64,000 nt of DNA from Neoechinorhynchus agilis (Eukaryota; Acanthocephala). Where the stretch lies: contig CM121341.1 in assembly GCA_051530055.1 (NCBI GenBank), positions 8,804,001 through 8,868,000 on the forward strand, in the 5' to 3' direction. Shown here piece by piece: positions 36,552-49,330 of the stretch; within the stretch, counting starts at the first letter, position 1, and each line of letters begins with the position of its first letter. A program made the position numbers and the translations under genes. Under the pieces are notes generated by a model. It did not search any database, was not told where the DNA came from, and saw only the letters and a list, made by a program, of their open reading frames with translations.

Positions 36552-39500
36552 ATGCGCAACAAGTCCGTTTCTATTAAAGGCACTCGAAGTCATGCAAACG
36601 AAGCCTCTTTGGCAATCATATCTTCAGTAAGTCAAACAGACTGTTCATTTGCCTTAAAAAAGATCATTCGTAGTGGTCACATGATTTCTGAAGACGATTA
36701 CAAATTTATTACCGTTTTTGAGTCTTCGAATGAAGAGGAACGAAAAAAACTTCTTGAATCGCCAGAATTTCAACGACAATTTGCGAAAACATTTCTTGTT
36801 CTGATTTCAACAATGAGTAAAGAGCATACTGTCCAGTACGCAATCACTTTGCTCGACAACTCAATGAGGGTTCGTTTTTTTTGTTTACAAATAAAAATTA
36901 AACTAAAATTTAGGAGGATAAGTCAAGAGTAAATCTACTAAGACAGTACACTCACAATAGTAATGAACGGCTTTTGGAATATTTCTTCAATTTACTAATG
37001 AGGCAGGATAGTTTTGTTGTTCATCAGGTTAGCTCTTTTCTATTTTATAGATTGGGACGTTTTCATTCAAAAAATTTCTTGTTTGTATCTGGCGTAAAAA
37101 ATTAAAAGGATTTATTGGTTCCAATTGATTTCGGCAAGACACAATCACGTATTCTTTATCAAAGTTGTGCATTTCCTTCAACTTTAAGTGACTGAAACTA
37201 CATGTTCATATTATCACTTTTTGAATAAATTCGTTCATAGTTCAAAGAATGTCGATGGTTTATGATTGGAATTTATCTCATAAATGTATTTGCCGTCATT
37301 ATGTAAATTTGAATGCCTAATTAGGAGTCGTTGTTTTTTTGCTTATAGCACAAGTTTACGGGGATCAGAGGTCTTCTATTTTTGATCGGTAATCCAAAAT
37401 ATGGAACGAATGTTAAACTTAATATTGAAATTTTTTTGGCTCATGAACTTTTATACTTCCAATTAAGATGATCAACGCTCCCTTTTTGCGCCAAGAACGA
37501 CGTCGATCTTGGTTCTCCAGTCGCTGCGTAAATTCGATTCCCCAAGTCCTTCAGGAGGGCCAGTGCCGACCCTCCCAAGGTACGTTTCCACACCGAAGGG
37601 GACTAAATGGTAATTTCTTGTTAGCTCCCTGTATTTCGAGCATTTCGGATCCTTTGCAGCCGTCGCCGCTCCCCCTGGACCTTTTTTCGAGTGGCTGATG
37701 TTGGAGTTTGCCAACGTGTCCACACTCGTTGCATCCCACAACAAACATTTTCCCTCCCGTCAAGGAAATACGGTCACGCCATCATCTAATCTACAAAGAT
37801 TAGTGGGTTCTAGAATGTTTGGGAGGGAAAGCGTTTTTAGAGTCCTACTCAGAATGGCATTGATTTCAGCATGCCTTGGAAATCGCTGACGTCTTGCATA
37901 TGAGACCGTGTCTCCCCGAAGAGTCCACTATAGTGCCGCAGCTGCATCGATGCGGGATGCAAATCGGTAGACCTAATCTCAAGGATACTGCGATCCTGAC
38001 GACTGAGTCAGCAAGGTGAAATTGTACGTTGGCGAATCTTGTCCCCGGTTTTGTCGTTACTCATTTATTTGAGAAATATTTCACAAGGTTTTCCTTGCCT
38101 CTTCAGTCGCTATCCAAAATGAAGATGATAAAAACAGCATGCACAACCGGTCATGTCTGGATGTAGCTCAGAGTACAATCAAATTTACCCCGAGGACAAT
38201 GATCGTTTTATTTTGAAGATATAAACATAATTATTCGTCGTCCTCGTCTCCAATTGTCGCCCGAATGCTTGCAGTGTTGCTTCTCAACACACCAAGATAA
38301 TTTTAAACGTTTTAAATGTGTTACGAATTTTAGGAGATTAGTCTTTTACGTTTGAATTAGAAATGATTTCTAAGAGAATTTCTAGGTATTTCGTTGGGTG
38401 CATTAAGATAGATTGAAACATTGTTTAGGCCAGTCGTATAATAGCAAAAGTAGCTTGCTGGTCCAACCAAACCCTTACATCATCCGACCTTTCTTATTAT
38501 TTGTCTTGGTTAAAGAACCAATTAGACAGCAAGGTCAGCGAATTCATTCATCATACAAACTAATCTCTTTTTCTCTTTTTGCTAAAAACAGTTAAACCCT
38601 TACATTCAGACAGCATGCCGGTGCTTGCAGATGATGCTGCGAATAAAAGAATACCAGAAACCGTTTGTTCAATCAGGCGGATTCTCACAAATGTGTTCCA
38701 TTATTAATGACGAGTCACTTAGCTTCCAGCTTCAATATCAAATTATCTTCTGTATATGGCTTCTTACATTCACTCCCAAGCTCGCTGATCTTGTATCAAG
38801 GTTTGTACATCTATCGGCAAACTGAAAAAAATCATTGCTTGGACAGTAAATCTTTAATTCCGCGTTTGGTAAGTATTCTTTTTGCGACGAAAAAAGAAAA
38901 AGTTACACGAGTTGTTATCATGCTGTTTCGAGTTAGTGTTTTCGGCGAATATATTTTAAAAAAGTTCACAAAATTCATTCAGAATTTACTGGTTAAACCT
39001 ACGAATGAGACAGCAATCAAAGATAATGGCCGAGCAATGTTGGCTAGTCATTTTCTTAAAAATATTAATATTGTCGAAGAAAGGGAAATAGACGACGATG
39101 ATGTAAAGGAAGATATTCAATTTCTAAAGGAAAAATTAGAAATTGGACTAGAGGAAATCACGTAAGTTTTGTTTCTGAATAGTTTAGTAGCAATTAGCCC
39201 AATGAATACTTTCGTAAAACGCTATTTTTCGACGAGGATTTTTTAAAGTTTCTTTTTATCGTAAAAAAATGGCAAAAGTTGAATCGAAATACAAAATAAT
39301 GTGAACTTTCAACAAAAAAAGAAGGATAGCCACTTGTACTAATGGTCATCAAACCCAGTAGATTTGTTGAATTTTTTTGTATGACCATGAAAATAATCAG
39401 ATTTTTTCTTATAAACAAATAGGTAAACCTGTAATCGTTGATAAACAAATCAACTTTGAGTACTTAATTCGGCTTTTCTCAAATAATTTGAATGACATTT

Positions 39501-40176
39501 AACTAGTACTTAAATTTCTTTAAAGACATTTCAACCAATAAAACAAATCGTGAGAGAGATGAGGCTAAAATATAACGAAGTTTTTTCCTAAAACTTGGCT
39601 AAAAAGCTGAATTCAGGTCATTTGATGAATATTATATCGAACTAAAATCCGGATACCTATCGTGGTCACCCGTTCATCGATCTGAAAACTTTTGGAAGGA
39701 CAATGTAGATCGATTCAACGACGAAGGATTTAAAATGTTAAGGTTTTTTGTTCTTCTAAAAATGTGTTATTCATTTTTTACGACAAAAAGGATGTTGCTA
39801 AGAGTTATTGAGGCCGACAAAGATCCACTGAGCACAAGTGTCGCCATCCACGATATAGGGAACTACGTTCGTTATTACCACAGAGGTCGGATGTGAGTTT
39901 TTGTTATACTGTTCAATCGGTATTGCTCAATTTCTTTACACAAAAAAGGATAATCGATAAATTAGACGGAAAGAAGATGATTACGGAAATGTTGCACCAC
40001 GAAGACCCAGGAGTACGGTACCAAGCTCTTGTTTGTGTTCAAAAACTCATGCTTCATAATTGGTGAATCGTATCACAATGGTTTTCAAATTTCCTAACGT
40101 TTATTTTAGGGATTATCTCGGAATCGGTCCGCCAAATAATGGCGCATTTGCGTCACCTGTAAAATCGGGTCAGTGA
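36552..40176 (+). CDS. ATP6V1H: V-type proton ATPase subunit H
   Basis: Subunit H is the regulatory, HEAT-repeat subunit of the V1 sector of the proton pump that acidifies organelles. Exons: 36552-36869 ([37 protein letters not shown]), 36914-37027 ([20 protein letters not shown]), 38429-38533 ([20 protein letters not shown]), 38592-38800 ([20 protein letters not shown]), about 38849-39161 (probably with a 36-nt intron at 38937-38972), about 39618-39741 ([20 protein letters not shown]), about 39791-39891 ([15 protein letters not shown]), about 39950-40064 ([20 protein letters not shown]) and about 40111-40176 (DYLGIG...SGQ stop). All parts of the family are present in order. The start codon is the first in-frame ATG of a poorly conserved N-terminus, so the exact start is uncertain and a short intron may exist near 36627. 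The third intron (37028-38428) contains a LINE fragment in antisense. Confidence 0.9.
37467..38022 (-). mobile_element. LINE 3' end, family C, inserted in an ATP6V1H intron
   Basis: The antisense frame 37744-37472 reads [24 protein letters not shown] sequence, then [20 protein letters not shown]. It is almost identical over about 550 bp to 48709-49243. Relative to that copy it lacks about 60 bp just inside its 3' end (ATCAACGCTCC joins directly to TTTTTGCGCC). It lies within the third intron of V-ATPase subunit H, in antisense orientation. Confidence 0.75.
38023..38428 (+). other. Remainder of the ATP6V1H third intron
   Basis: No coding or repeat feature recognised between the LINE fragment and the acceptor at 38427-38428. 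Confidence 0.5.
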
Positions 40177-40277
40177 TTATTAAACAAATGAATGATCGCT
40201 CTAAATCGTCTTTTTGGTCGAAATGAAGAATATTTGAGCCATCCAGAGGTACCGGGGGAGGAAGAATGTGATTGTTG

Positions 40278-40463
40278 ATTGTTTACAAGTCTTCAAGTGC
40301 GGTAAATGATTATTTCGATTAAAGACGTTCGGTGAACCACGAAAGGAGTTCATCGTCATCAAATTTAGTAATTAATAAACTGACTACGAACCCACGGTAA
40401 GGTTCGTAAAGAACGTCTTTAATCGAAATAATCACTTACCTCACTTGAAGACTTCTAAACAAT
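40278..40463. repeat. Foldback element with about 53-nt arms
   Basis: Left arm 40278-40330 (ATTGTTTACAAGTCTTCAAG... to GACGTTC) is nearly the reverse complement of right arm 40411-40463 (GAACGTCTTTAATCGAAATA... to AACAAT), with an 80-nt loop. It lies about 100 bp beyond the subunit H stop, so it could be in that gene's 3' region. Confidence 0.85.
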
Positions 40464-40603
40464 AAATCTACTCTTTTTCGTCTGGTTTTCTAAATTTTGT
40501 TCCCTTTCATACATCGGGCAGAGGGAAGGCAAACTATTTCCTAGAATAACAGGAACAACTTAGTTGAGCAAAACGGTTCAAATCACACTCTTGATTTTCG
40601 AAT

Positions 40604-40703
40604 CTTTTGTAGACTCATAAAATACGGAAGAAAGGAGGGAAATACGTCACATGATGTAAGCACATTTTTCTCCTTTCTTCCGTATTTTATGAGTCTACAA
40701 AAG
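40604..40703. repeat. Perfect 34-bp inverted repeat (hairpin)
   Basis: Left arm 40604-40637 (CTTTTGTAGACTCATAAAAT...) and right arm 40670-40703 are exact reverse complements with a 32-nt loop. No second copy was seen in the window. Confidence 0.9.
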
Positions 40704-41189
40704 AACACATTCTCGTTGTTCTTGCACGGTAGTGCGACTCTTTTTTCTGCTGCTGCTGCTTGGTTCCAATAAGGTTTGTTAGTTCGTGTGGAGTGTTGGT
40801 TCTAATAAAATGAGTGAGTCGTCTAATCTTACTCTCGCTCGCTTCAATGTTCCGATTTTTTTATCGGGTACATTATAAGCGATCGCTTTTTGTTAACTTC
40901 GTCTTTAATGACGTCAGACTCATATTTTCATCTCTCTTTCAAACTGGTCGCGGTCTATCGATTTTTGAAATTAGCTCTATTTTCCAAGTCCTTCCATTCT
41001 TTTAGAACTCTCCCCCCTTTTTTGTTGCAACAAACGTTTTTTTCTAACTGAAACGAGAATTCAGTCATCAAAATCGATTATAATCGAATCATTTGACAGA
41101 AAGAACCGTGGTTCTTGCGCTAATGAAGTTTTTTGGAGCTTCGTTTTCTTACTAAAGGACACAATGAGAAGCCCAATGAGATTTAAAAA
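40704..41189. other. Flank between hairpin and satellite
   Basis: Contains a short CTG run (about 40748-40761) and A+T-rich DNA; a 63-codon frame at 40814-41005 shows no recognisable domain. Confidence 0.4.
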
Positions 41190-44100
41190 ATCCAATAAAA
41201 AATTTATTATTCTTTTTTTTAAAGATTAACGAGCACAGAATTGCAACATGTAACATGAAAAGTTAGTAATTGACTTTAAAAAAATTGTTTTTAGTCGTAT
41301 TTAATTTTTTTAGAACTTTATTGGCTTTATTGGATAAACTTTTAATGAAAATCCCTAGAAAAATCCACCAACAAATTTATTATTTTAAAAGATTAACGAG
41401 CACAGAATTGCAACAATGTAACATGAAAAGTTAGTAATTGACTTTGAAAAAAATTGTTTTTAGTCGTATTTAATTTTTTTAGAACCTTATTGGCTTTATT
41501 GGATAAACTTTTAATGAAAATCCCTAGAAAAATCCACCAAAAAATTTATTATTTTAAAAGATTAACGAGCACAGAATTGCAACAATGTAACATGAAAAGT
41601 TAGTAATTGACTTTAAAAAAAGTTGTTTTTAGTCGTATTTAATTTTTTTAGAACTTTATTGGCTTTATTGGATAAACTTTTAAGGAAAATCCCTAGAAAA
41701 ATCCACTCCAAAAAATTTATTATTTTAAAAGATTAACGAGCACAGAATTGCAACAATGTAACATGAAAAGTAAGTAAATGGCTTAAAAAAAGCTGTTTTT
41801 AGTCGTATTTAATTTTTTTAGAACTTTATTTGCTTATTGGATAAACTTTTAAGGAAAATCCCTAGAAAAATCCACCAAAAAATTTGTTATTTTAAAAGAT
41901 TAACGAGCACAGAATTGCAACAATGTAACATGAAAAGTTAGTGATTGACTTTGAAAAATGTTTTAGTCGTATTTAATTTTTTTAGAACTTTATTCTTTAG
42001 GGATAAACTTTTAAGGAAAATCCCTAGAAAAATCCACCAAAAAATTTGTTATTTTAAAAGATTAACGAGCACAGAATTGCAACAATGTAACATGAAAAGT
42101 TAGTAATTGACTTTAAAAAGAATTGTTTTTAGTCGTATTTAATTTTTTAGAACTTTATTGGCTTTATTGGATAAACTTTTAAGGAAAATCCCTAGAAAAA
42201 TCCACCAAAAAATTTGTTATTTTAAAAGATTAACGAGCACAGAATTGCAACAATGTAACATGAAAAGTAAGTAATTGACTTTAAAAAAAGTTGTTTTTAT
42301 TCGAATTTAATTTTTTTAGAACTTTATTGTCTTTATTGGATAAACTTTTAAGGAAAATCCCTAGAAAAATCCACTCCAAAAAATTTATTATTTTAAAAGA
42401 TTAACGAGCACAGAATTGCAACAATGTAACATGAAAAGTAAGTAATTGACTTTAAAAAAGCTGTTTTTAGTCGTATTTAATTTTTTTAGAACTTTATTTG
42501 CTTTATTGGGATAAACTTTTAAGGAAAATCCCTAGAAAAATCCACCAAAAAATTTGTTATTTTAAAAGATTAACGAGCACAGAATTGCAACAATGTAACA
42601 TGAAAAGTTAGTGATTGACTTTAAAAAAGCTGTTTTTAGTCGTATTTAATTTTTTTAGAACTTTATTGGCTTTATTGGGATAAACTTTTAAGGAAAATCC
42701 CTAGAAAAATCCACCAAAAAATTTGTTATTTTAAAAGATTAACGAGCACAGAATTGCAAGAATGTAACATGAAAAGTAAGTAATTGACTTTAAAAAAGTT
42801 GTTTTTATTCGAATTTAATTTTTTTAGAACTTTATTGTCTTTATTGGATAAACTTTTAAGGAAAATCCCTAGAAAAATCCACTCCAAAAAATTTATTATT
42901 TTAAAAGATTAACGAGCACAGAATTGCAACAATGTAACATGAAAAGTAAGTAATTGACTTTAAAAAAGCTGTTTTTAGTCGTATTTAATTTTTTTAGAAC
43001 TTTATTTGCTTTATTGGGATAAACTTTTAAGGAAAATCCCTAGAAAAATCCACCAAAAAATTTGTTATTTTAAAAGATTAACGAGCACAGAATTGCAACA
43101 ATGTAACATGAAAAGTTAGTGATTGACTTTGAAAAAAGCTGTTTTTAGTCGTATTTAATTTTTTTAGAACTTTATTTGCTTTATTGGGATAAACTTTTAA
43201 GGAAAATCCCTAGAAAAATCCACCAAAAAATTTGTTATTTTAAAAGATTAACGAGCACAGAATTGCAACAATGTAACATGAAAAGTTAGTGATTGACTTT
43301 AAAAAAGTTGTTTTTAGTCGTATTTAATTTTTTTAGAACTTTATTGGCTTTATTGGATAAACTTTTAAGGAAAATCCCTAGAAAAATCCACTCCAAAAAT
43401 TTATTTTTTAAAAGATTAACGAGCACAGAATTGCAACAATGTAACATGAAAGTAAGTAAATGCTTTAAATTTTTATTATTTAATTTTTTTAGAACTTTAT
43501 CTTTGGGATAAACTTTTAAGGAAAATCCCTAGAAAAATCCACCAAAAAATTTGTTATTTTAAAAGATTAACGAGCACAGAATTGCAACAATGTAACATGA
43601 AAAGTTAGTGATTGACTTTGAAAAAAGCTGTTTTTAGTCGTATTTAATTTTTTTAGAACTTTATTGGCTTTATTGGGATAAACTTTTAAGGAAAATCCCT
43701 AGAAAAATCCACCAAAAAATTTGTTATTTTAAAAGATTAACGAGCACAGAATTGCAACAATGTAACATGAAAAGTTAGTGATTGACTTTAAAAAAGTTGT
43801 TTTTAGTCGTATTTAATTTTTTTAGAACTTTTTTGTCTTTATTGGATAAACTTTTAAGGAAAATCCCTAGAAAAATCCACTCCAAAATTTATTATTCTTT
43901 TTGTTAAAGATTAACGAGCACAGAATTGCAACAATGTAACATGAAAAGTTAGTGATTGATTTTAAAAAAAGTTTTTTTAGTCGTATTTAATTTTTTTAGA
44001 ACTTTATTGTCTTTATTGGATAAACTTTTAAGGAAAATCCCTAGAAAAATCCACTCCAAAATTTATTATTCTTTTTGTTAAAGATTAACGAGCACAGAAT

Positions 44101-44530
44101 TGCAACAATGTAACATGAAAAGTTAGTGATTGACTTTGAAAAAAGCTGTTTTTAGTCGTATTTAATTTTTTTAGAACTTTATTGGCTTTATTGGGATAAA
44201 CTTTTAAAGAAAATCCCTAGAAAAATCCACTCCAAAATTTATTCTTTTATTTGTTAAAGATTAACGAGCACAGAATTGCAACAACGTAACATGAAAAGTA
44301 AGTGATTGACTTTAAAAAAAAGTTGTTTTTAGTCGTATTTAATTTTTTTAAAACTTTATTGGGATAAACTTTTAAGGAAAATCCCTAGAAAATCCACTCC
44401 AAAATTTATTCTTTTATTTGTTAAAGATTAAAAGCACAGAATTGCAACAACGTAACATGAAAAGTAAGTAAATGGCTTTAAAAAAAGTTGTTTTTATTCG
44501 AATTTAATTTTTTATAACTTTATTTGCATT
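41190..44530 (+). repeat. Satellite array, 168-bp monomer, about 20 copies
   Basis: Monomers are recognised by GAGCACAGAATTGCAACAAT (41231, 41398, 41567, 41738 and so on), then TTTAATTTTTTTAGAACTTT and GGAAAATCCCTAGAAAAATC. Period about 163-171 bp. Two monomer types differ at CCACC versus CCACTCC after the AAAAATC block. In the middle (about 41.7-43.9 kb) the CCACTCC type recurs every third monomer (about 508 bp), a higher-order unit. No ORF is conserved. Confidence 0.95.
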
Positions 44531-46237
44531 AATGAGAAAAGAATTATTTAAAAGATGTAGATTAGAAAAACTATCTAGATTAATTTAGCATTGGTTGCGA
44601 AACGTCTATTTTCTCATGTTCTAGGTTGCTTGATTGTTCTCTAATGGCAAACGAACGCGATCGTGGATAACGAAGTGGAAAAAATCGGCCTTAATCGTCC
44701 ACCTTTAACGAATACGTTCTGGACGAAATGTGTCGCTAGAATTGAGAGACTCATAAAAGATGTTGATGATAAATAGACTTATCCATAAGAAAACATGATT
44801 CATTCGTAAATACCTTTGAGCTCAGACCAAAAAGGTTTGAGTGCTCATTTCGCGTTTGATTTGTTAATATCGCATACGGCTCATTGAACTTTAATGGTGG
44901 TACTAAAACAAATCTCACCATTCAAAACGAAAAGGTAATTAGATTTTGACAGCTACGATATCTTGGCAGGTCTAAATTACAGGTTAAAAGTACCTCCCCT
45001 TATCTCCTGCAGCAGTATTATTCGTAATCAAATTTATTGACTGTTACAGCGCGCTTCTTCTTTGCAAAACAATCTCGATAATGGACGCTTAGTTGTTTGC
45101 AAAAGGCCGTCTAACCATCTAAGAGATATGTTTTGCTATTCTTATTGAATTTCGTCAAAACGTTTCCGTGTTTTTTGATACGTTGGTTATTAATGAACTT
45201 GAGAAAGTGCTCCTTTTTTTAAAAACGAAATAACTTTGAGCTAAAGGGAAAGCTTATCGAGAATGCGACGAATGCACTTGATTTATTTTACTTAACAAAA
45301 AATAGAATCATGCATTGAAACAAAAACGAACTTTTCATTTTTTCTCCCATTCGCTCCGAACTGCCAGGAATATGCTTATAACACAATTAGATAATTATGT
45401 GATCAGAAATTTTTGTACCGTCAAGAATATATAAACCATTCAGAAAGTTAAAGAATGTTTTCTCTATTCTTATTCGAACATTTTGAATTTCATTTTTCTA
45501 AAGGTTACGCACAGTATAATTTAAATCTGTTAACTTTCATACGCAAATCACTTTGCGATTGGTTTTTGTGCGCTCGTTTTAACTCCTACTAAAACATCAG
45601 CGTGTATAATTGAACGCCGGCCTAATCAATAAATGACGTGTGATTGTCTTTTATGGCGTTTATATCCTGATGATTTTTTAATCTTAATAATGACATTTCT
45701 TTAAACGTTTTAGAGCTTTTTATGGATCTCATCGTTTATTCACAAAAATTATTAAAAAAAGCCCGTTAAATACACATATTGAAAAATTTATTTTACAATA
45801 GTTTTTGAAAACAAATAAAATTTCAAAACGACTGACGAATTTTTCCTAAATAAGTAAAGAATTTATTTAAGGGTTTTTCCCTATTTAACCAACCAGAATT
45901 ATTGAATTAAATTTACTGCGAATGGATTTCGCTGCCAAACAAATGGAATCAAAATACATTATCTTTCATCTTCCTAGTAAAACATGAACATTTTATTTTT
46001 GGCGAATTCACTGGGACGATATTAAGGTGATTAATTTGAAGGTACCATTCGGTTGTGAGATTCTATTTTGTTGCACTACATTGGGAACTTCTAGAATCCC
46101 CGATCTTTTATGGCTATTGAGAAAGATATGTGATAGAGATTATCTTTGACTGTTTTTTGAATCTTATTTAGCTCAGACAATCATAGTGCACTAGTGAAAA
46201 TATTTGTCCACTTTCATTAAAAAATTATTTTCAGACA
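44531..46237. other. Long A+T-rich intergenic region, nothing recognised
   Basis: No domain, RNA or tandem structure was seen across about 1.7 kb. It includes the flank upstream of the gene starting at 46238. Confidence 0.45.
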
Positions 46238-48273
46238 ATGGTAAATCATAGGATTGAAAAACACCGTAGAAGCCACAGGGAAGACCGATTTCGTGTTCAA
46301 AAGGATTTTCGCGATGCCAACCGAATTCGGAATCCCGCAGCGGCAAACTTTGGGTTTGTTCGCACCTCCGGGCTGGGCAACATTATTAGTAGCCGGACGT
46401 CAAGAGGCACAGAAAGGCGAGATGTATTTAGGATAAATCGCGATTACAAACGTCGCACTTCGATTCGAATTGACCGGAGTGTGCCTAAACGACGAAAATC
46501 AAATTCGCCCGGACGAATCGGTAGTTTGCAGAAGCAATGGGAGGATTCAAGGCATAGTGACGGCGGTAAGGACGTGACTGAAACTCGTGAACTTAGAACT
46601 GGTTTTCGTTTTCAGTTAAACCATCGAAGTAACGTAGACTACAATTCTGACTCTTATGGGTCGAGATTAACCGATAAAAACGTAAGGCAGTTGGGCGAGT
46701 ATGTTAGCGAACTGAATAATTTTACTCGCTTTGAAAATGGACCGATTAATAATCGTGTGAATGATGAGAAGCTCGGTCATGTGAGTAGTGTTGTTAGCAG
46801 TGGAAAACAAAGCATAGTTTGCATTGAGGATGAACGAAAGGAGAAACAAGAGTTTATGGAAGTGTTCAGCATTAATGGTAGAGGGAAATATCTCTTTTTC
46901 CTATTTTTGGAAAGTAGACTTTCAAATTTTTCCTATAAACGGTTAAGGATTCTACTCTTTTCTCCTAAATCACAATGGACTCGAAATTGGTTCGTGCTAT
47001 TTTAGGTGTATTTAAACCGTCAATTAACTGACTCATTTCACCGACTTCTAAGAATCTAACATTTATTCAATTACGAATGGCAATTGTATAAAAAAAGTGC
47101 AGTAATTGCGATTAAAGGACTCTTTTGGCCGAATGATTATTGTGCCGTTTGCAACCTGTTAGAAACATTTATTCACAGTTAAAACATTCGACTTTTCTAA
47201 GGAAATAAACTCTCAACTGGGAGACCAAAGACGATTAGGACTATTTCTAAATTGTGAATAAAAAGCCGTATAAGCTTGTTTTATGGCGAAGAAATTGAAA
47301 TGATTCTATTTTTGATTTTAAAAATCATTTTTATTTCTTTGGCTATAAAACAACCAATTTATGAACAGTTCAATCATCAAAGAACTCGTATCCGTTTCTT
47401 TAGCTTTTCTTTAAGCAGAGATAACAAAAATAGCACAATATTCGATATTAGCTACAACATAAAGGTTATTTTTGTTTTATTAAACTCATAAAACAGTCGT
47501 AGAAATAAATGTGCAAATGCTGACCATGAATTTTGCAGACCTGAAACTTCGATTACACTTTGATGATGTTGAACACTTCTTTATTTCAAACACCGAAAAG
47601 TTTACGCCTACTTTAAGCCGGAAACGAGATTCGACTACGATTACTTCCAGAACCCTTCCTGGTCTTGAGTTTGTGCACGATGACCAAAATGGATGGATTC
47701 ACGGCCGACATAAATTCTCAATTTCGAATAAAAAGCCAAAATTCGATATAATTGAAAAGCGGCAACAATCTCCAGAATCTTCTACTTCATCGAGTGTTGA
47801 TAAGACTCGTAAAGAGGAAAATTGTGATCGTGGATTGGGATTAACGGATCGTGAAGACTTGCGAACTCTTCAGGATGAAATCGACGAAAGCGACGAGGCA
47901 ACCGTCTTGGCAGCGTACCTAAAGCGCGAGGAAGAGAAACGTCGTGAATTTGAAGACTGTGCATCATTGTTTAAGGCTATGAGTTATGAAGAGCGGGACG
48001 AGCGATACAAGGAATCCGATAGACGACTTGCTCCTTTGGTGAGAAGATTTTTCAGCACGAAGGAGATTGACAAAAACGGCTATAAGTGTATTCTTCGTAA
48101 GCTGGTTAAACAGGTTCGTTTTATATGGTTTTTTTGGTAAATTGAATGTTTAAATGTTTTAGATCGCAGTTAAGATCGATGTTTTGTCCGATAAGGAGCT
48201 TGATGAACTCGTACATATTGATATTGTATTAACGAAGATGCGAGCCAGTCAGTTAAACTCTAACATTCATTGA
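46238..48273 (+). CDS. Basic protein with PHRF1/SCAF1-like C-terminal domain, paralog 1
   Basis: The first exon (ATG 46238 to about 46884) encodes a very basic, Arg/Ser-rich stretch (KHRRSHREDRFRVQKDFRDA, SVPKRRKSNSP) such as is common in nuclear RNA-associated proteins. After an intron of about 600 nt, the frame from about 47520 to 48112 carries VLAAYLKREEEKRREFED, FKAMSYEERDERYKESDRRL and APLVRRFFSTKEIDKNGYKC. A 51-nt intron (48113-48163) precedes the last exon (IAVKIDVLSDKELDELVHID) and TGA at 48271-48273. The ending resembles the C-terminal domain of PHRF1/SCAF1 proteins, which bind the RNA polymerase II tail; the match is short and unproven. The upstream splice sites of exon 2 are uncertain. 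It is a duplicate of the gene at 59867-60730. Confidence 0.6.
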
Positions 48274-48290
48274 AATGGACATAGATATCA

Positions 48291-48296
48291 AATAAA
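48291..48296 (+). promoter_or_regulatory. Polyadenylation signal AATAAA
   Basis: A canonical hexamer 18 nt after the stop codon of the preceding gene. Confidence 0.5.
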
Positions 48297-48639
48297 AACA
48301 CACACGTTTAAACTTTTCTTGGATTACAAACTTATAGAACAATGCATCATTTCCGCCTAGATTTCTAAAGCTATAAGATGTGATTCTCAATTTATAAAAA
48401 ATATTCTTCTCTTTGGGGGAACCCAAAACCTTTATTTTAAAGTGACGAACGTACTGCTTTTTTGTCATTGATTTAATTTTAATTCATGTGAAAAAGTGCT
48501 ACTTCAAACTTGATAAGTCAATAACTCGCTAAGCTTAAAACTTTTAGAGTTCTTAAATTTTTTTCCATCCATGAAAATTTTATTATTAAACTAAAATACA
48601 ATTTAGAACCTTTTGCCAGCATACATAATTTATAGTTTC

Positions 48640-49330
48640 ATCAACGCTCCCATTCATCGGCGCTGGCCAAAATGCTAGCCGCATTGCCCCGCTGCACCAA
48701 AATGCTTATTTTTTGCGCCAAGAACGACGTCGATCTTGGTTCTCCAGTCGCTGCGTAAATTCGATTCCCCAAGTCCTTCAGGAGGGCCAGTGCCGACCCT
48801 CCCAAGGTACGTTTCCACACCGAAGGGGACTAAATGGTAATTTCTTGTTAGCTCCCTGTATTTCGAGCATTTCGGATCCTCTGCAGCCGTCGCCGCTCCC
48901 CCTGGACCTTTTTTCGAGTGGCTGATGTTGGAGTTTGCCAACGTGTCCACACTCGTTGCATCCCACAACAAACATTTTCCCTCCCGTCAAGGAAATACGG
49001 TCACGCCATCATCTAATCTACAAAGATTAGTGGGTTCTAGAATGTTTGGGAGGGAAAGCGTTTTTAGAGTCCTACTCAGAATGGCATTGATTTCAGCATG
49101 CCTTGGAAATCGCTGACGTCTTGCATATGAGACCGTGTCTCCTCGAAGAGTCCACTATAGTGCCGCAGCTGCATCGATGCGGGATGCAAATCGGTAGACC
49201 TAATCTCAAGGATACTGCGATCCTGACGACTGAGTCAGCAAGGAAATTTCCAAGTTTACCTACAGGGAGAGCATTCAGCCACGCTCCCGACTCCTTCGTT
49301 GAACAGGCAACCAGCCGGACCTGAGACACC
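48640..49330 (-). mobile_element. LINE 3' end, family C, longer copy
   Basis: The antisense frames read ESGAWLNALPVGKLGNFLAD, then [20 protein letters not shown] with a Cys/His cluster and HGLICK (49329-49093). Further on they give [15 protein letters not shown] and [20 protein letters not shown] (48971-48675). It is a near-duplicate of 37467-38022 but extends about 90 bp further 5' and keeps about 60 bp of 3' sequence missing there. The RPD region is altered (only a [12 protein letters not shown] remnant). Confidence 0.75.
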
